In this document: positions 1-6,445 of the stretch, piece by piece
Layout: the number at the start of each line of letters is the position of its first letter
Position numbering within the stretch: position 1 is the first letter of the stretch
Origin: Betaproteobacteria bacterium
GTDB taxonomy: Bacteria; Pseudomonadota; Gammaproteobacteria; Burkholderiales; SG8-41
Direction of reading: 5' to 3'
Length of the DNA: 7,233 bases
NCBI GenBank assembly: GCA_016177355.1
Contig: JACOVL010000135.1
Coordinates: 1 to 7,233 of the forward strand
Program-made: the position numbers and the translations under genes
The notes under the pieces: model-generated
The model's database searches: none
Told to the model about the DNA's origin: nothing
The model's input: the letters and a program-made list of their open reading frames with translations, nothing else

Positions 1-30
1 CTGCTGGTTGTCCTGGGAGGAATCGCTCAT
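1..30 (-). CDS. N-terminal fragment of a gene downstream of hemD, possibly hemX
   Basis: Only the first ten codons are inside the window: ATG at 30 reading MSDSSQDNQQ on the minus strand, continuing past the left edge. A short polar N-terminus fits the cytoplasmic start of HemX, a membrane-anchored protein commonly encoded after hemC-hemD, but ten residues cannot identify a family. The reading frame is open upstream of this ATG for at least 30 codons with no other ATG, and I see no good Shine-Dalgarno sequence ahead of it, so even the start is uncertain. The identity rests on gene order alone. Confidence 0.45.
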   Translation of the reverse strand, partial: MSDSSQDNQQ

Positions 31-57
31 GCGGCGGCCGGGGGCGGCGTCGCCGAT

Positions 58-86
58 AGTATGAGAGCAAGCCCTGCACGCCGCAA
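58..86 (-). promoter_or_regulatory. Weak candidate sigma70-type promoter for the gene at the left edge
   Basis: On the minus strand TTGCGG (86-81) is followed after 17 bases by CATACT (63-58). They match the -35 and -10 consensus at 3/6 and 4/6 positions. It lies 28 bases before the ATG at 30 and would give the left-edge gene a start separate from the hem transcript. The match is poor and could be chance. Confidence 0.2.
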
Positions 87-103
87 CACGGAGACCGGAA
101 CCC

Positions 104-208
104 GTGAGGGCGTGAGAGCGTGAGCGCGAGAACAGAAAACCCCCCTCACGCTTTTACGATCTCACGACCTCTCGGCTTTTTCGATCTCCCGATCTCCCGA
201 TCTCACGA
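104..208. repeat. Two opposed arrays of degenerate octanucleotide repeats in the hemD downstream gap
   Basis: Positions 104-130 hold three head-to-tail octamers GTGAGGGC, GTGAGAGC, GTGAGCGC and a partial fourth. Positions 149-208 hold a second array with period 8: CGCTTTTA, CGATCTCA, CGACCTCT, CGGCTTTT, one extra T, then CGATCTCC, CGATCTCC, CGATCTCA. The second array resembles the complement of the first, so CGTGAG and CTCACG segments can pair across the C-rich centre. The arrays lie between the hemD stop (230) and the next gene's ATG (30). A structured transcript could tune read-through, but there is no clean stem followed by a U run, so I do not call a terminator. Confidence 0.6.
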
Positions 209-229
209 ATTTCATCGACCGATGATTCA

Positions 230-1012
230 TCACTCGCGATCCTCGAAATAATCCGTCAATCCGGCGACCAGTCCTTCGTCGCCGGCCCCGGTCACGACCA
301 GCCGGGCAAGCCCCAATCCGCGCGCGGCTTCGGCGATCCGCGGGTGCGGAACGAAGAGCGGCGTCTGCCGGAGCCGTTCGCGGCCGGCCGGCCCCACCAT
401 GTCGTGCAGGTTGCGCACGCTCTCGCTGCTGGTGGCCGTGATCGCGTCGAGCTTGTTGCCGGCCCAGGCCGCGAGCAGCGGCGCGGCATCGGCATCGGGC
501 CTGCCGCGGCGGTAGCATACGGCGTACTCCACGAGCGCGCCGCGCGCTTTTAGCGTGTCTCCCAGGAGCTCGCGCCCGCCCTCGCCGCGGAAGATCACCA
601 CGCGCTTGCCCTTCACCGCCGCCAGCGCCGGCTGCTCGAGCAGCGCTTCGCTGTCGTAGCGCCCGGCCGGTGCGATCACGCCGGTGACGCCATGGCGCTC
701 GAGAGCCCTCACGCCGCCGCCGCCGATCGCGGCGACCGCGAGCTTTGCGGGCAGCGCGCGCCGGGCGGTGATGAGATGCATCGCTTTTTCCGCCGCATTG
801 GGGCTGATGAAGATCGCAAGATCGAATTCATCGAGCCGCGCGATCAGCGCGTCGAGCGGGCCGGGGTCCGTGACATCGCGGATCTCCAGCACCGGGAACA
901 GAATGGGACTGCCGCCCGCCGCGCGGATCCGGCGGACCAACTCGCCGGCCAGGTGCGCCGGGCGCGTCACTACGATGCCGCGCCCGGCGAGCGGAGATTT
1001 GTTTCGCGCCAT
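230..1012 (-). CDS. hemD: Uroporphyrinogen-III synthase
   Basis: The 260-residue product closes hydroxymethylbilane to uroporphyrinogen III with inversion of ring D, the last common step before the heme, siroheme and cobalamin branches; it acts in the cytosol. HemD proteins are poorly conserved, but the N-terminal GRGIVVTRPAH (residues 10-20), the FPVLEI segment (39-44), FISPNAAEKAM and the TATSSESVRNL segment in the second half are typical of the family. Length matches the usual 250-270. The ATG at 1012 lies 12 bases after the hemC stop, with no strong ribosome-binding site, which suggests coupled translation in a hemC-hemD operon. Position directly after hemC strongly supports the call. Confidence 0.93.
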   Translation of the reverse strand: MARNKSPLAGRGIVVTRPAHLAGELVRRIRAAGGSPILFPVLEIRDVTDPGPLDALIARLDEFDLAIFISPNAAEKAMHLITARRALPAKLAVAAIGGGGVRALERHGVTGVIAPAGRYDSEALLEQPALAAVKGKRVVIFRGEGGRELLGDTLKARGALVEYAVCYRRGRPDADAAPLLAAWAGNKLDAITATSSESVRNLHDMVGPAGRERLRQTPLFVPHPRIAEAARGLGLARLVVTGAGDEGLVAGLTDYFEDRE

Positions 1013-1024
1013 TTGAATATGCGA

Positions 1025-1984
1025 TCAGCCGCGCGCGGCTGCAGCTTGCGCTTCCAGCTGCGCGAGTATTTCGGCCGCGCCGCGCGCTTTGAGTTCTTGC
1101 GCGAGCGCAGTGCCCAGCGCCTCCGCCTCCGTCCCGCGCCGCTCCCCGGCGATCAGGCGCGTGCCATCCGGCAACCCGACACATGAACGTAACTCAATGA
1201 TATTATTATCCATTTCAGCATACGCCGCCAGCGGCACATTGCAGCTGCCGGTCAGCGCACGGGACAACGCGCGCTCCGCCATGATGCACGCCGCGGTGGC
1301 GGCGTGGTTGAGCGGGGCGAGAAGTTCGATGAGGTCGCCCCGCCCGGCGCGGCATTCCAGCCCCAGCGCGCCCTGCCCCGGCGCGGGCAGGCTCTCCTCC
1401 GGCTCGAGCAGCCGCGTGATGCGGTGCGCGAGGCCGAGGCGCTTCAGACCCGCGGCCGCGACGATGATCGCGTCGTACTGCCCGTCGTCGAGCTTCGCGA
1501 GCCGCGTCGTGACATTGCCGCGCAGCGGCGCCACCTCCAAACTCGGATAGCGCGCGCGCAACTGGCATTCGCGGCGCAGGCTGGAGGTGCCGACGCGGGC
1601 GCCCGCCGGCATCGCCGCGAGCGCGGCATGGCGATTGGAGATAAAAGCGTCGCGCGGATCCTCGCGCTCGGTGATCGCGGCGAGCGTGAAGCCGGGGGGC
1701 AGCAGCATCGGCACGTCTTTCACCGAATGCACCGCGATGTCGGCGCGCCCCGCCGCCAGCGCATCTTCGAGCTCCTTGATGAACAGCCCTTTGCCGCCGA
1801 TTTTCGCGAGCGACGCGTCGAGCCGGCGGTCGCCCTCGGTGGTCACGCCGAGTATCGAGATTTCCGTCAGCGGGTAGAGCGCTGCGAGCCGCGATTCGAC
1901 GTGGCGCGCCTGCCACATTGCGAGCGCCGACTCGCGCGTGGCGATCACGATGCGCCGCGGCGCATCTTTTCCGGGAGCGGACAT
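1025..1984 (-). CDS. hemC: Porphobilinogen deaminase (hydroxymethylbilane synthase)
   Basis: The 319-residue cytosolic enzyme polymerises four porphobilinogen units into hydroxymethylbilane, the substrate of HemD next door. Family marks are plain: ATRESALAMWQ near residues 15-25, KGLFIKELE (65-73), HSVKDVP (86-92, with catalytic Asp90), GTSSLRR (132-138), LRGNVTTRL (154-162) and the cofactor loop TGSCNVPL, where Cys248 should carry the dipyrromethane. The frame stays open further upstream to 2167, but that stretch overlaps algR and shows no HemC homology. I place the start at ATG 1984; a GTG at 1999, five codons earlier, is a possible alternative. The gap from the algR stop is 32 bp. Many family members have GNVNTRL where this has GNVTTRL. 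Confidence 0.96.
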   Translation of the reverse strand: MSAPGKDAPRRIVIATRESALAMWQARHVESRLAALYPLTEISILGVTTEGDRRLDASLAKIGGKGLFIKELEDALAAGRADIAVHSVKDVPMLLPPGFTLAAITEREDPRDAFISNRHAALAAMPAGARVGTSSLRRECQLRARYPSLEVAPLRGNVTTRLAKLDDGQYDAIIVAAAGLKRLGLAHRITRLLEPEESLPAPGQGALGLECRAGRGDLIELLAPLNHAATAACIMAERALSRALTGSCNVPLAAYAEMDNNIIELRSCVGLPDGTRLIAGERRGTEAEALGTALAQELKARGAAEILAQLEAQAAAARG

Positions 1985-2016
1985 GCTGTCGGCGGACACG
2001 CTAAGCTCGCGCCATT

Positions 2017-2778
2017 CTACCCGCCGAACTCGCGGACGATGTGCTGCAGGCGGCGGCTGACGGCGATGCGCTCGTCCACGCCGGCGAGCAGCACTTCCCA
2101 GTGCGTCTCGCCGCCCTCTCCCGCGGCGCGCTCGAAGCCCCGTATCGCCGCGCGCGCGACCAGGCAATTGCGGTGCACGCGCACGAATCGTTCTCCTTGC
2201 TCCTCTTCGAGCCGGGTGAGCGATTCCTCGATCAGGTACTCGCGGGCGGGCGTTTTCGCCGTCACGTACTTGAGCTCGGCCTTGAGATAGACCACGTCCG
2301 CGACCGGGATGAGATGGATCCTGCCGCGCTCCTGGGCGGAAAAATGGGTGCGCGGCGCGCGCGCGAGCTCGCGCAGCGCATCAAGCCGCGGCGGCGCCGA
2401 TTTCACCCGCGCCAGCGCTTCCTTCAGGCGCGCGAGCCGGATCGGCTTCAGCAGGTAATCCACCGCGTGCACCTCGAAGGCGCGGATCGCGTAGGCGTCG
2501 TAGGCGGTCGCGAACACCACCGCCGGCGGCCGTTCGAGCTTCTGCAGGTGCTGCGCGACCTCGATGCCGTCCATCTCCGGCATGCGCACGTCGAGCAGCA
2601 CCAGGTCGGCGGCCGCGCCCGGCAGCAGCTCCAGCGCCGCGCGCCCGCTTGCCGCCTCGCCCGCGATGGTCAACGGCAACGCCTGCGCGCACTCGGCGAG
2701 GAGGTCACGCATGCGCGTGCGCGCCGGCGCCTCGTCGTCCACGATCACCACCCGCAGCGGTTGCCGGTCCCCACTCAC
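2017..2778 (-). CDS. algR: LytTR-family response regulator, AlgR-like
   Basis: The 253-residue protein has an N-terminal receiver domain (about residues 8-125) with acidic pair Asp14-Asp15, phospho-acceptor Asp63 in LLDVRMPEMDG, Thr91 and Lys111 (LLKP). A C-terminal LytTR DNA-binding domain (about 145-253) shows the VVYLKAELKYV and FVRVHRNCLV blocks. LytTR regulators bind direct repeats upstream of target promoters. I choose GTG at 2778: it lies 16 bases after the algZ stop and has GGAG ten bases upstream. The longer frame from 2850 would overlap algZ by 56 bp and adds residues unrelated to receivers. The order algZ-algR-hemC-hemD beside divergent argH matches the Pseudomonas arrangement, which makes AlgR a better name than generic LytTR. 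Its targets here are unknown. Confidence 0.92.
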   Translation of the reverse strand: MSGDRQPLRVVIVDDEAPARTRMRDLLAECAQALPLTIAGEAASGRAALELLPGAAADLVLLDVRMPEMDGIEVAQHLQKLERPPAVVFATAYDAYAIRAFEVHAVDYLLKPIRLARLKEALARVKSAPPRLDALRELARAPRTHFSAQERGRIHLIPVADVVYLKAELKYVTAKTPAREYLIEESLTRLEEEQGERFVRVHRNCLVARAAIRGFERAAGEGGETHWEVLLAGVDERIAVSRRLQHIVREFGG

Positions 2779-2794
2779 GGCTTGTGATCTCCAA

Positions 2795-3811
2795 TCACGC
2801 CTCACCACTTTTGACGTAGGGCATGACGATGTGCACCTGGTAGGTATCATCGTCCGCCTTCGTGGTCAGGCTCGCCTCGGCATCGAAATGCAGCTGCAGC
2901 CGCTCGCGGATATTGGCGAGCGCCATCTTGTTGCCCGCATGGTGGTCGCCTGCCGGCTGCTGATAGGGATTGCGCAGTACGGCGTGCACCGTCTTTTCGT
3001 CGGCGTAGATGCTGATGCTGATCGCGCCGGGCTCGAGGCGCGGCTCGATACCGTGATACACCGCGTTCTCGAGCAGGGGCTGCAGCACGAGCGGCGGCAC
3101 CATCGCGTCGCGCGGCATCCGCTCCACCTGCCATTCCACCCGCAGCCGCCCGCCGAGGCGCAGCTGCTCGAGGCCCAGGTACTGGCGGCACAGCTCGACC
3201 TCGCGCGCAAGCGGCGCGAGTTCCCGGTTATCCGCCATCACCACGCGGAAGAGGTCCGCCATGTCCTCCAGCGCGGCCTCGGCGCGCCTGGGGTCCTGGC
3301 GGATCAGCGACAGCACGGCGTTGATGCTGTTGTAGAGAAAGTGGGGGCGGATGCGTGCCTGGAGTGCCTGCAGCCGCGCTTCCGGCAGCGCCGGCGAGAG
3401 CGCCCGTCCGCGCAGGTCCAGGTAGGCGAGCAGCGCCGCGGTCGTGAGCGCGACCAGCAGCCAGTAGCGCTCGAGCGACCCGGACTCCGTGAGCATCGTG
3501 CCGCCCGCGTAATAAAGCGCCGTGGTGAGCGCCAGCTCGAGCGCGATCACCGCGAAGACGCCGAGCACGTACGGCAGGCGCCGCAGCGCATCGGAGAGCA
3601 CGGCCAGCACCAGCAGCGACAGGATCAGCAGCGGCTGCACGACAGCCGAGATCTCGACGAACTCCTGCCACAGCGCGCGCGTGCCCGTGGTCTTCGCCAG
3701 CGCCGCCGCCACCGCGATGAGGTTCGCGATCAGCAGGATCCTCAGCAGGATGCCGAGATTGCGGAAGTTCGGCAGGGCGCCCGAGTAGGCGTTTTGATTT
3801 ATACTTGCCAT
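2795..3811 (-). CDS. algZ: LytS/AlgZ-type membrane sensor histidine kinase
   Basis: The 338-residue protein begins MASINQN at ATG 3811. Four hydrophobic segments (about residues 21-40, 55-73, 80-102, 115-132) form an N-terminal membrane sensor. A His_kinase domain follows, with ARIRPHFLYNSINAV placing the phospho-histidine at His157, then an ATPase part with N-box Asn249 in LLENAVYHG and MALANIRERL (296-305) near the G2 region. The usual DNGxG of the first glycine box is replaced by RNPYQQ (280-285). Pseudomonas AlgZ/FimS is also described as lacking several standard kinase motifs, so this is probably a family trait rather than damage. It is the expected partner of the AlgR-like regulator encoded 16 bp downstream. 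The input signal is unknown. Confidence 0.92.
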   Translation of the reverse strand: MASINQNAYSGALPNFRNLGILLRILLIANLIAVAAALAKTTGTRALWQEFVEISAVVQPLLILSLLVLAVLSDALRRLPYVLGVFAVIALELALTTALYYAGGTMLTESGSLERYWLLVALTTAALLAYLDLRGRALSPALPEARLQALQARIRPHFLYNSINAVLSLIRQDPRRAEAALEDMADLFRVVMADNRELAPLAREVELCRQYLGLEQLRLGGRLRVEWQVERMPRDAMVPPLVLQPLLENAVYHGIEPRLEPGAISISIYADEKTVHAVLRNPYQQPAGDHHAGNKMALANIRERLQLHFDAEASLTTKADDDTYQVHIVMPYVKSGEA

Positions 3812-3834
3812 AAGTAATTGATTCTAACAGGCAT
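3791..3834. promoter_or_regulatory. AT-rich divergent start region between algZ and argH
   Basis: Only 23 bp (3812-3834) separate the two start codons, so at least one promoter must extend into the opposing gene. This AT-rich patch stands out from its GC-rich surroundings. On the plus strand TATACT (3800-3805) is a good -10 candidate for argH without a clear -35. On the minus strand TAGAAT (3826-3821) is a -10 candidate for algZ, with TTCGTA 17 bases upstream as a poor -35; that would leave almost no leader. Only a weak AGG precedes argH and no Shine-Dalgarno precedes algZ. The region surely matters for initiation; the exact boxes are guesses. Confidence 0.35.
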
Positions 3835-5235
3835 ATGGCTACATACGAAAAACCGGACGGCAAGGCCAAACCGTGGTCGGGACGGTTCACCGAGCCCGCG
3901 ACCGATCTGGTGCGGCGCTACACCGCGTCGGTCGGCTTCGACCGGAGGCTCGCCGAGCACGATATCGAAGCCTCCGTCGCCCACGCGCGCATGCTGCAGG
4001 CGATCGGCGTGATCGGCAAGAGCGATCTCGCCGCGATCGAGAAAGGCCTCGCGCAGGTCCGCGCGGAAATCCGGGCCGGCGCCTTCCCGTGGTCGGAAGC
4101 GCACGAGGACGTGCATCTCAACATCGAGCGGCGCCTGACCGAGCTCGCGGGCGAGGCCGGCAAGCGTCTGCACGCCGGGCGCTCGCGCAACGACCAGGTC
4201 GCGACCGATACGCGGCTTTACCTGCGCGCCGCCATCGACCAGTCCCAGGCGCTGGTCAAGGCCCTGCAGCGCGCGCTGCTCGATCTCGCCGAAGCCCACG
4301 CCGATACCGTGATGCCCGGCCACACGCACCTGCAGGTGGCGCAGCCGGTCACCTTCGGCCATCACCTGCTCGCGTACTTCGAGATGCTCGCGCGCGACGC
4401 GCAGCGGCTTGCCGACTGCCGCAAGCGCGTGAACCGGCTGCCGCTGGGCGCGGCGGCGCTCGCCGGCACCTCGCTCCCGATCGACCGGCTGATGGTCGCC
4501 AAGGAGCTCGGCTTCGACGGCGTGTGCGAGAACTCGATCGACGCCGTGTCCGACCGCGACTTCGCGATCGAATTCTGCGCCTGCGCCGCGCTCGTGATGA
4601 CGCACCTCTCGCGCTTCTGCGAGGAGATCGTCCTGTGGATGAGCCCGCGCTTCGGCTTCATCGAGCTCGCCGACCGCTTCTGCACCGGCTCCTCCATCAT
4701 GCCGCAGAAGAAGAACCCGGACGTGGCCGAACTGGTGCGCGGCAAGACCGGCCGGGTCAACGGGCACCTGGTGGCGCTGCTGACGCTGATGAAGGGGCAG
4801 CCGCTCGCGTACAACCGCGACAACCAGGAGGACAAGGAGCCGTTGTTCGACGCGGTGGACACGCTCACGATGAGCCTCGCGGTGTTCGCGGAGATGCTCT
4901 CGGGCATCAAGGTCAACCGCGAGGCGATGGAGAGCGCGGCGCGGCAGGGGCATGCCACCGCCACCGATCTCGCCGAGTACCTGGTGAAGAAGGGCGTGCC
5001 GTTCCGGGAAGCGCATGAAGCGGTGGCGCAGGCGGTGCGCTACGCCGAGTCACGCGGCCGCTCGCTGGCCGAGCTGAAGCCCGCCGAGCTGCAGCGCTTC
5101 GCGCCGGCCGCGGCCAGGGACGTCCATGCCGCGCTGACGCTCGAGGGATCTGTCAATAGCCGCAGCCATCTCGGCGGCACGGCGCCCGCGCGCGTCAAGG
5201 CCGCGATCGCCAAGGCCCGCAAGTCCCTCGCATGA
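3835..5235 (+). CDS. argH: Argininosuccinate lyase
   Basis: The 466-residue enzyme cleaves argininosuccinate to arginine and fumarate, the last step of arginine synthesis, as a cytosolic homotetramer of the fumarase/aspartase superfamily. Diagnostic blocks are present: KPWSGRF near the N-terminus, HAGRSRNDQVATD (113-125), GHTHLQVAQPVTFGHH (162-177, with catalytic His165) and the flexible signature loop TGSSIMPQKKNPD (284-296), whose serine is the catalytic base. Length is typical (about 455-470). The ATG at 3835 is followed directly by conserved sequence and cannot move far upstream because algZ starts divergently 23 bp away. No other arginine gene is adjacent, so argH seems to be transcribed alone or with the downstream kinase gene. 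Confidence 0.98.
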   Translation: MATYEKPDGKAKPWSGRFTEPATDLVRRYTASVGFDRRLAEHDIEASVAHARMLQAIGVIGKSDLAAIEKGLAQVRAEIRAGAFPWSEAHEDVHLNIERRLTELAGEAGKRLHAGRSRNDQVATDTRLYLRAAIDQSQALVKALQRALLDLAEAHADTVMPGHTHLQVAQPVTFGHHLLAYFEMLARDAQRLADCRKRVNRLPLGAAALAGTSLPIDRLMVAKELGFDGVCENSIDAVSDRDFAIEFCACAALVMTHLSRFCEEIVLWMSPRFGFIELADRFCTGSSIMPQKKNPDVAELVRGKTGRVNGHLVALLTLMKGQPLAYNRDNQEDKEPLFDAVDTLTMSLAVFAEMLSGIKVNREAMESAARQGHATATDLAEYLVKKGVPFREAHEAVAQAVRYAESRGRSLAELKPAELQRFAPAAARDVHAALTLEGSVNSRSHLGGTAPARVKAAIAKARKSLA

Positions 5236-5245
5236 CGCAAAACGC

Positions 5246-5343
5246 AACCGCAGATAAACGCAGATAAACGCGGATTACGCCCCCCTCCTAAGGGCGCTTT
5301 CTGTCCCCGGTCCATCGGTGTGTATCTGCGTTCATCTGCGGTT
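5246..5343. repeat. Imperfect inverted-repeat element (REP/MITE-like) between argH and the kinase gene
   Basis: The left arm (5246-5269) and right arm (5320-5343) are 24 bases each and complementary at 22 of 24 positions. Each arm contains a doubled motif: CGCAGATAAACGCAGATAAA on the left and, read on the minus strand, CGCAGATGAACGCAGATA on the right. A small inner stem CGCCC/GGGCG sits in the 50-base centre. It fills most of the 127-bp gap after the argH stop. From memory, CGCAGATnAACGCAGAT words are dispersed in intergenic DNA of many bacteria, so this is probably a multi-copy palindromic element. It could act as an RNA hairpin at the argH 3' end. There is no T tract and no coding capacity. 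Confidence 0.7.
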
Positions 5344-5362
5344 CCATCCAGGTTCTTAGCCC

Positions 5363-6244
5363 GTGGATCCCTGGCAGGACATCGAGCGCTCCATTCGCGA
5401 GGCGTCAGGCGCGCCGTTCGCCATCGAGTCGTCGGGCGCGGTCGGCGGCGGCTGCATCAACCAGGGCTACCGCGTCCGGGGTAAGGATGCCGCCTACTTC
5501 GTGAAGGTGAACGAGCCCACGCGGCTGCCGATGTTCGAGGCCGAGGCCGCGGGGCTTGCCGAGCTCGCGCGCTCCAGCACCGTGCGCGTGCCGCGGCCGG
5601 TGTGCCACGGCGCCAACGCTAGAGCGAGCTGGATCGCGCTGGAATGGATCGAGTTCGGTCGCGCCGGCAGCGCCGGCATGCGCGAGCTGGGGCGTGGCCT
5701 CGCGCGGCTGCACCGCGTGAGCGGCGAGCGCTACGGCTGGCACCGCGACAACACCATCGGCGCAACACAGCAAATCAACACGCCTGGCGCGGACTGGGTT
5801 GCGTTCTGGCGCGAGCATCGCCTGGGCTATCAACTCAAGCTGGCCGCCGGGAACGGCCATCGCGGGCGGTTGCAGGACGACGGCGCGCGGCTACTCGACC
5901 GCCTCCCTGCGTTCTTCGAAGGTTACCGTCCCGCCCCCTCGCTGCTGCACGGCGACCTGTGGTCGGGCAACGCGGGCTTCGATGCGAACGGTGCGCCGGT
6001 CATCTACGACCCGGCGGTCTACTACGGCGACCGCGAGGCGGATCTCGCGATGACCGGGCTCTTCGGCGGCTTTTCGCCCGATTTCTATTCAGGCTACCGG
6101 GAAGAATTCCCCCTCGATCCCGGCTACGCGCGCCGCAAGGACCTCTACAACCTCTACCACGTGCTGAACCACCTCAACCTCTTCGGCGGCGGCTACCGCG
6201 CGCAAGCCGAGCGCATGATTACCCAGCTTCTGGCTTCCGTCTGA
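5363..6244 (+). CDS. Fructosamine kinase family protein
   Basis: The 293-residue protein belongs to the fructosamine-3-kinase/ketosamine-3-kinase family, which has an aminoglycoside-phosphotransferase-like fold. These enzymes phosphorylate sugar moieties on glycated amines so that the adduct falls off, a protein-repair role. Visible motifs are GGGCINQGYRV (28-38, nucleotide loop), AYFVKVN with Lys48, ERYGWHRDNTIG (122-133), catalytic LLHGDLWSGN (194-203, Asp198) and metal-binding IYDPAVYYGDREADLAM (214-230, Asp216). Length is typical. The start is GTG at 5363, since the next in-frame ATG would remove the nucleotide loop; CAGG ten bases upstream is a weak ribosome-binding site. The inverted repeat separates it from argH. 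The true substrate in this organism is unknown. Confidence 0.93.
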   Translation: MDPWQDIERSIREASGAPFAIESSGAVGGGCINQGYRVRGKDAAYFVKVNEPTRLPMFEAEAAGLAELARSSTVRVPRPVCHGANARASWIALEWIEFGRAGSAGMRELGRGLARLHRVSGERYGWHRDNTIGATQQINTPGADWVAFWREHRLGYQLKLAAGNGHRGRLQDDGARLLDRLPAFFEGYRPAPSLLHGDLWSGNAGFDANGAPVIYDPAVYYGDREADLAMTGLFGGFSPDFYSGYREEFPLDPGYARRKDLYNLYHVLNHLNLFGGGYRAQAERMITQLLASV

Positions 6245-6332
6245 ATTGCCCCGGCACGCTGTCCGGCGTAACGTATTGAGAACCAAGGAGGATGACAGCG
6301 GGTTTTAGGGGGCGGTTGGCGCATAGAAAAGT

Positions 6333-6392
6333 GTCAACTAAATCGTCAACTAATTTGTCAACCAATTCGTCAACTATCTTTTCAACCAATTC
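6333..6392. repeat. Five direct 12-bp repeats abutting the cassette edge
   Basis: Five head-to-tail units fill 60 bases: GTCAACTAAATC, GTCAACTAATTT, GTCAACCAATTC, GTCAACTATCTT, TTCAACCAATTC. Two bases later comes the GTTAAAC core that opens the hicAB cassette. The array is far more AT-rich than its surroundings. The 88 bases between the kinase stop and the array hold no gene or terminator I can defend. The period is a multiple of three, so both strands have open frames through it: the plus strand encodes S-T-x-x repeats (inside a 35-codon frame 6292-6399), the minus strand L-V-D-x repeats. It may be a protein-binding (iteron or integrase-arm) array; the function is unknown. Confidence 0.75.
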
Positions 6393-6416
6393 ACGTTAAA
6401 CGGCGAAGCATGGTTC

Positions 6417-6445
6417 TTGCGGGCTAGTGTCACCAGTAGTATCAT
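6417..6445 (+). promoter_or_regulatory. Candidate promoter inside the cassette, driving hicAB
   Basis: TTGCGG (6417-6422) and TATCAT (6440-6445) are separated by 17 bases and match sigma70 boxes at 3/6 and 5/6. Transcription would start near 6452, the hicA GTG itself, giving a leaderless or nearly leaderless message. Toxin-antitoxin cassettes often carry their own promoter, which supports the idea, but the -35 match is weak. Confidence 0.35.

Noticed and set aside
1985..2167. Longer HemC start at 2167 adding 61 residues
   Set aside because: The added residues overlap algR coding sequence and do not resemble HemC; the family N-terminus begins shortly after ATG 1984.
2779..2850. ATG at 2850 as the algR start
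   Set aside because: It would overlap algZ by 56 bp and add a Cys/Ser-rich segment unlike receiver domains; GTG 2778 has a ribosome-binding site.
2041..3817. Long plus-strand open frames opposite algR and algZ
   Set aside because: They are rich in Arg, Gln, His and Ala, the usual shadow of GC-rich genes on the other strand, and show no family motif.
3807..3839. Inverted repeat GCCATA ... TATGGC spanning the algZ-argH gap
   Set aside because: It arises simply because both divergent genes begin ATGGC (Met-Ala); it is too short and distant to call an operator.
3799..5016. Minus-strand open frame of over 400 codons opposite argH
   Set aside because: argH is unambiguous on the plus strand, and this His/Arg-rich frame also runs through the algZ start region; it is an antisense shadow.
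6089..6286. Minus-strand small frame at the end of the kinase gene
   Set aside because: It mirrors the kinase coding strand, with no ribosome-binding site and no recognisable motif.
6245..6300. A second attC or an intrinsic terminator after the kinase gene
   Set aside because: Only a 4-bp CCGG pairing is present, with no core sites and no T tract.
6333..6392. CRISPR array
   Set aside because: The units are 12 bp, contiguous and without spacers.
6333..6392. Stack of TTGAC -35 boxes on the minus strand
   Set aside because: GTTGAC recurs every 12 bp on the minus strand, but no acceptable -10 box lies at the right distance from any of them.
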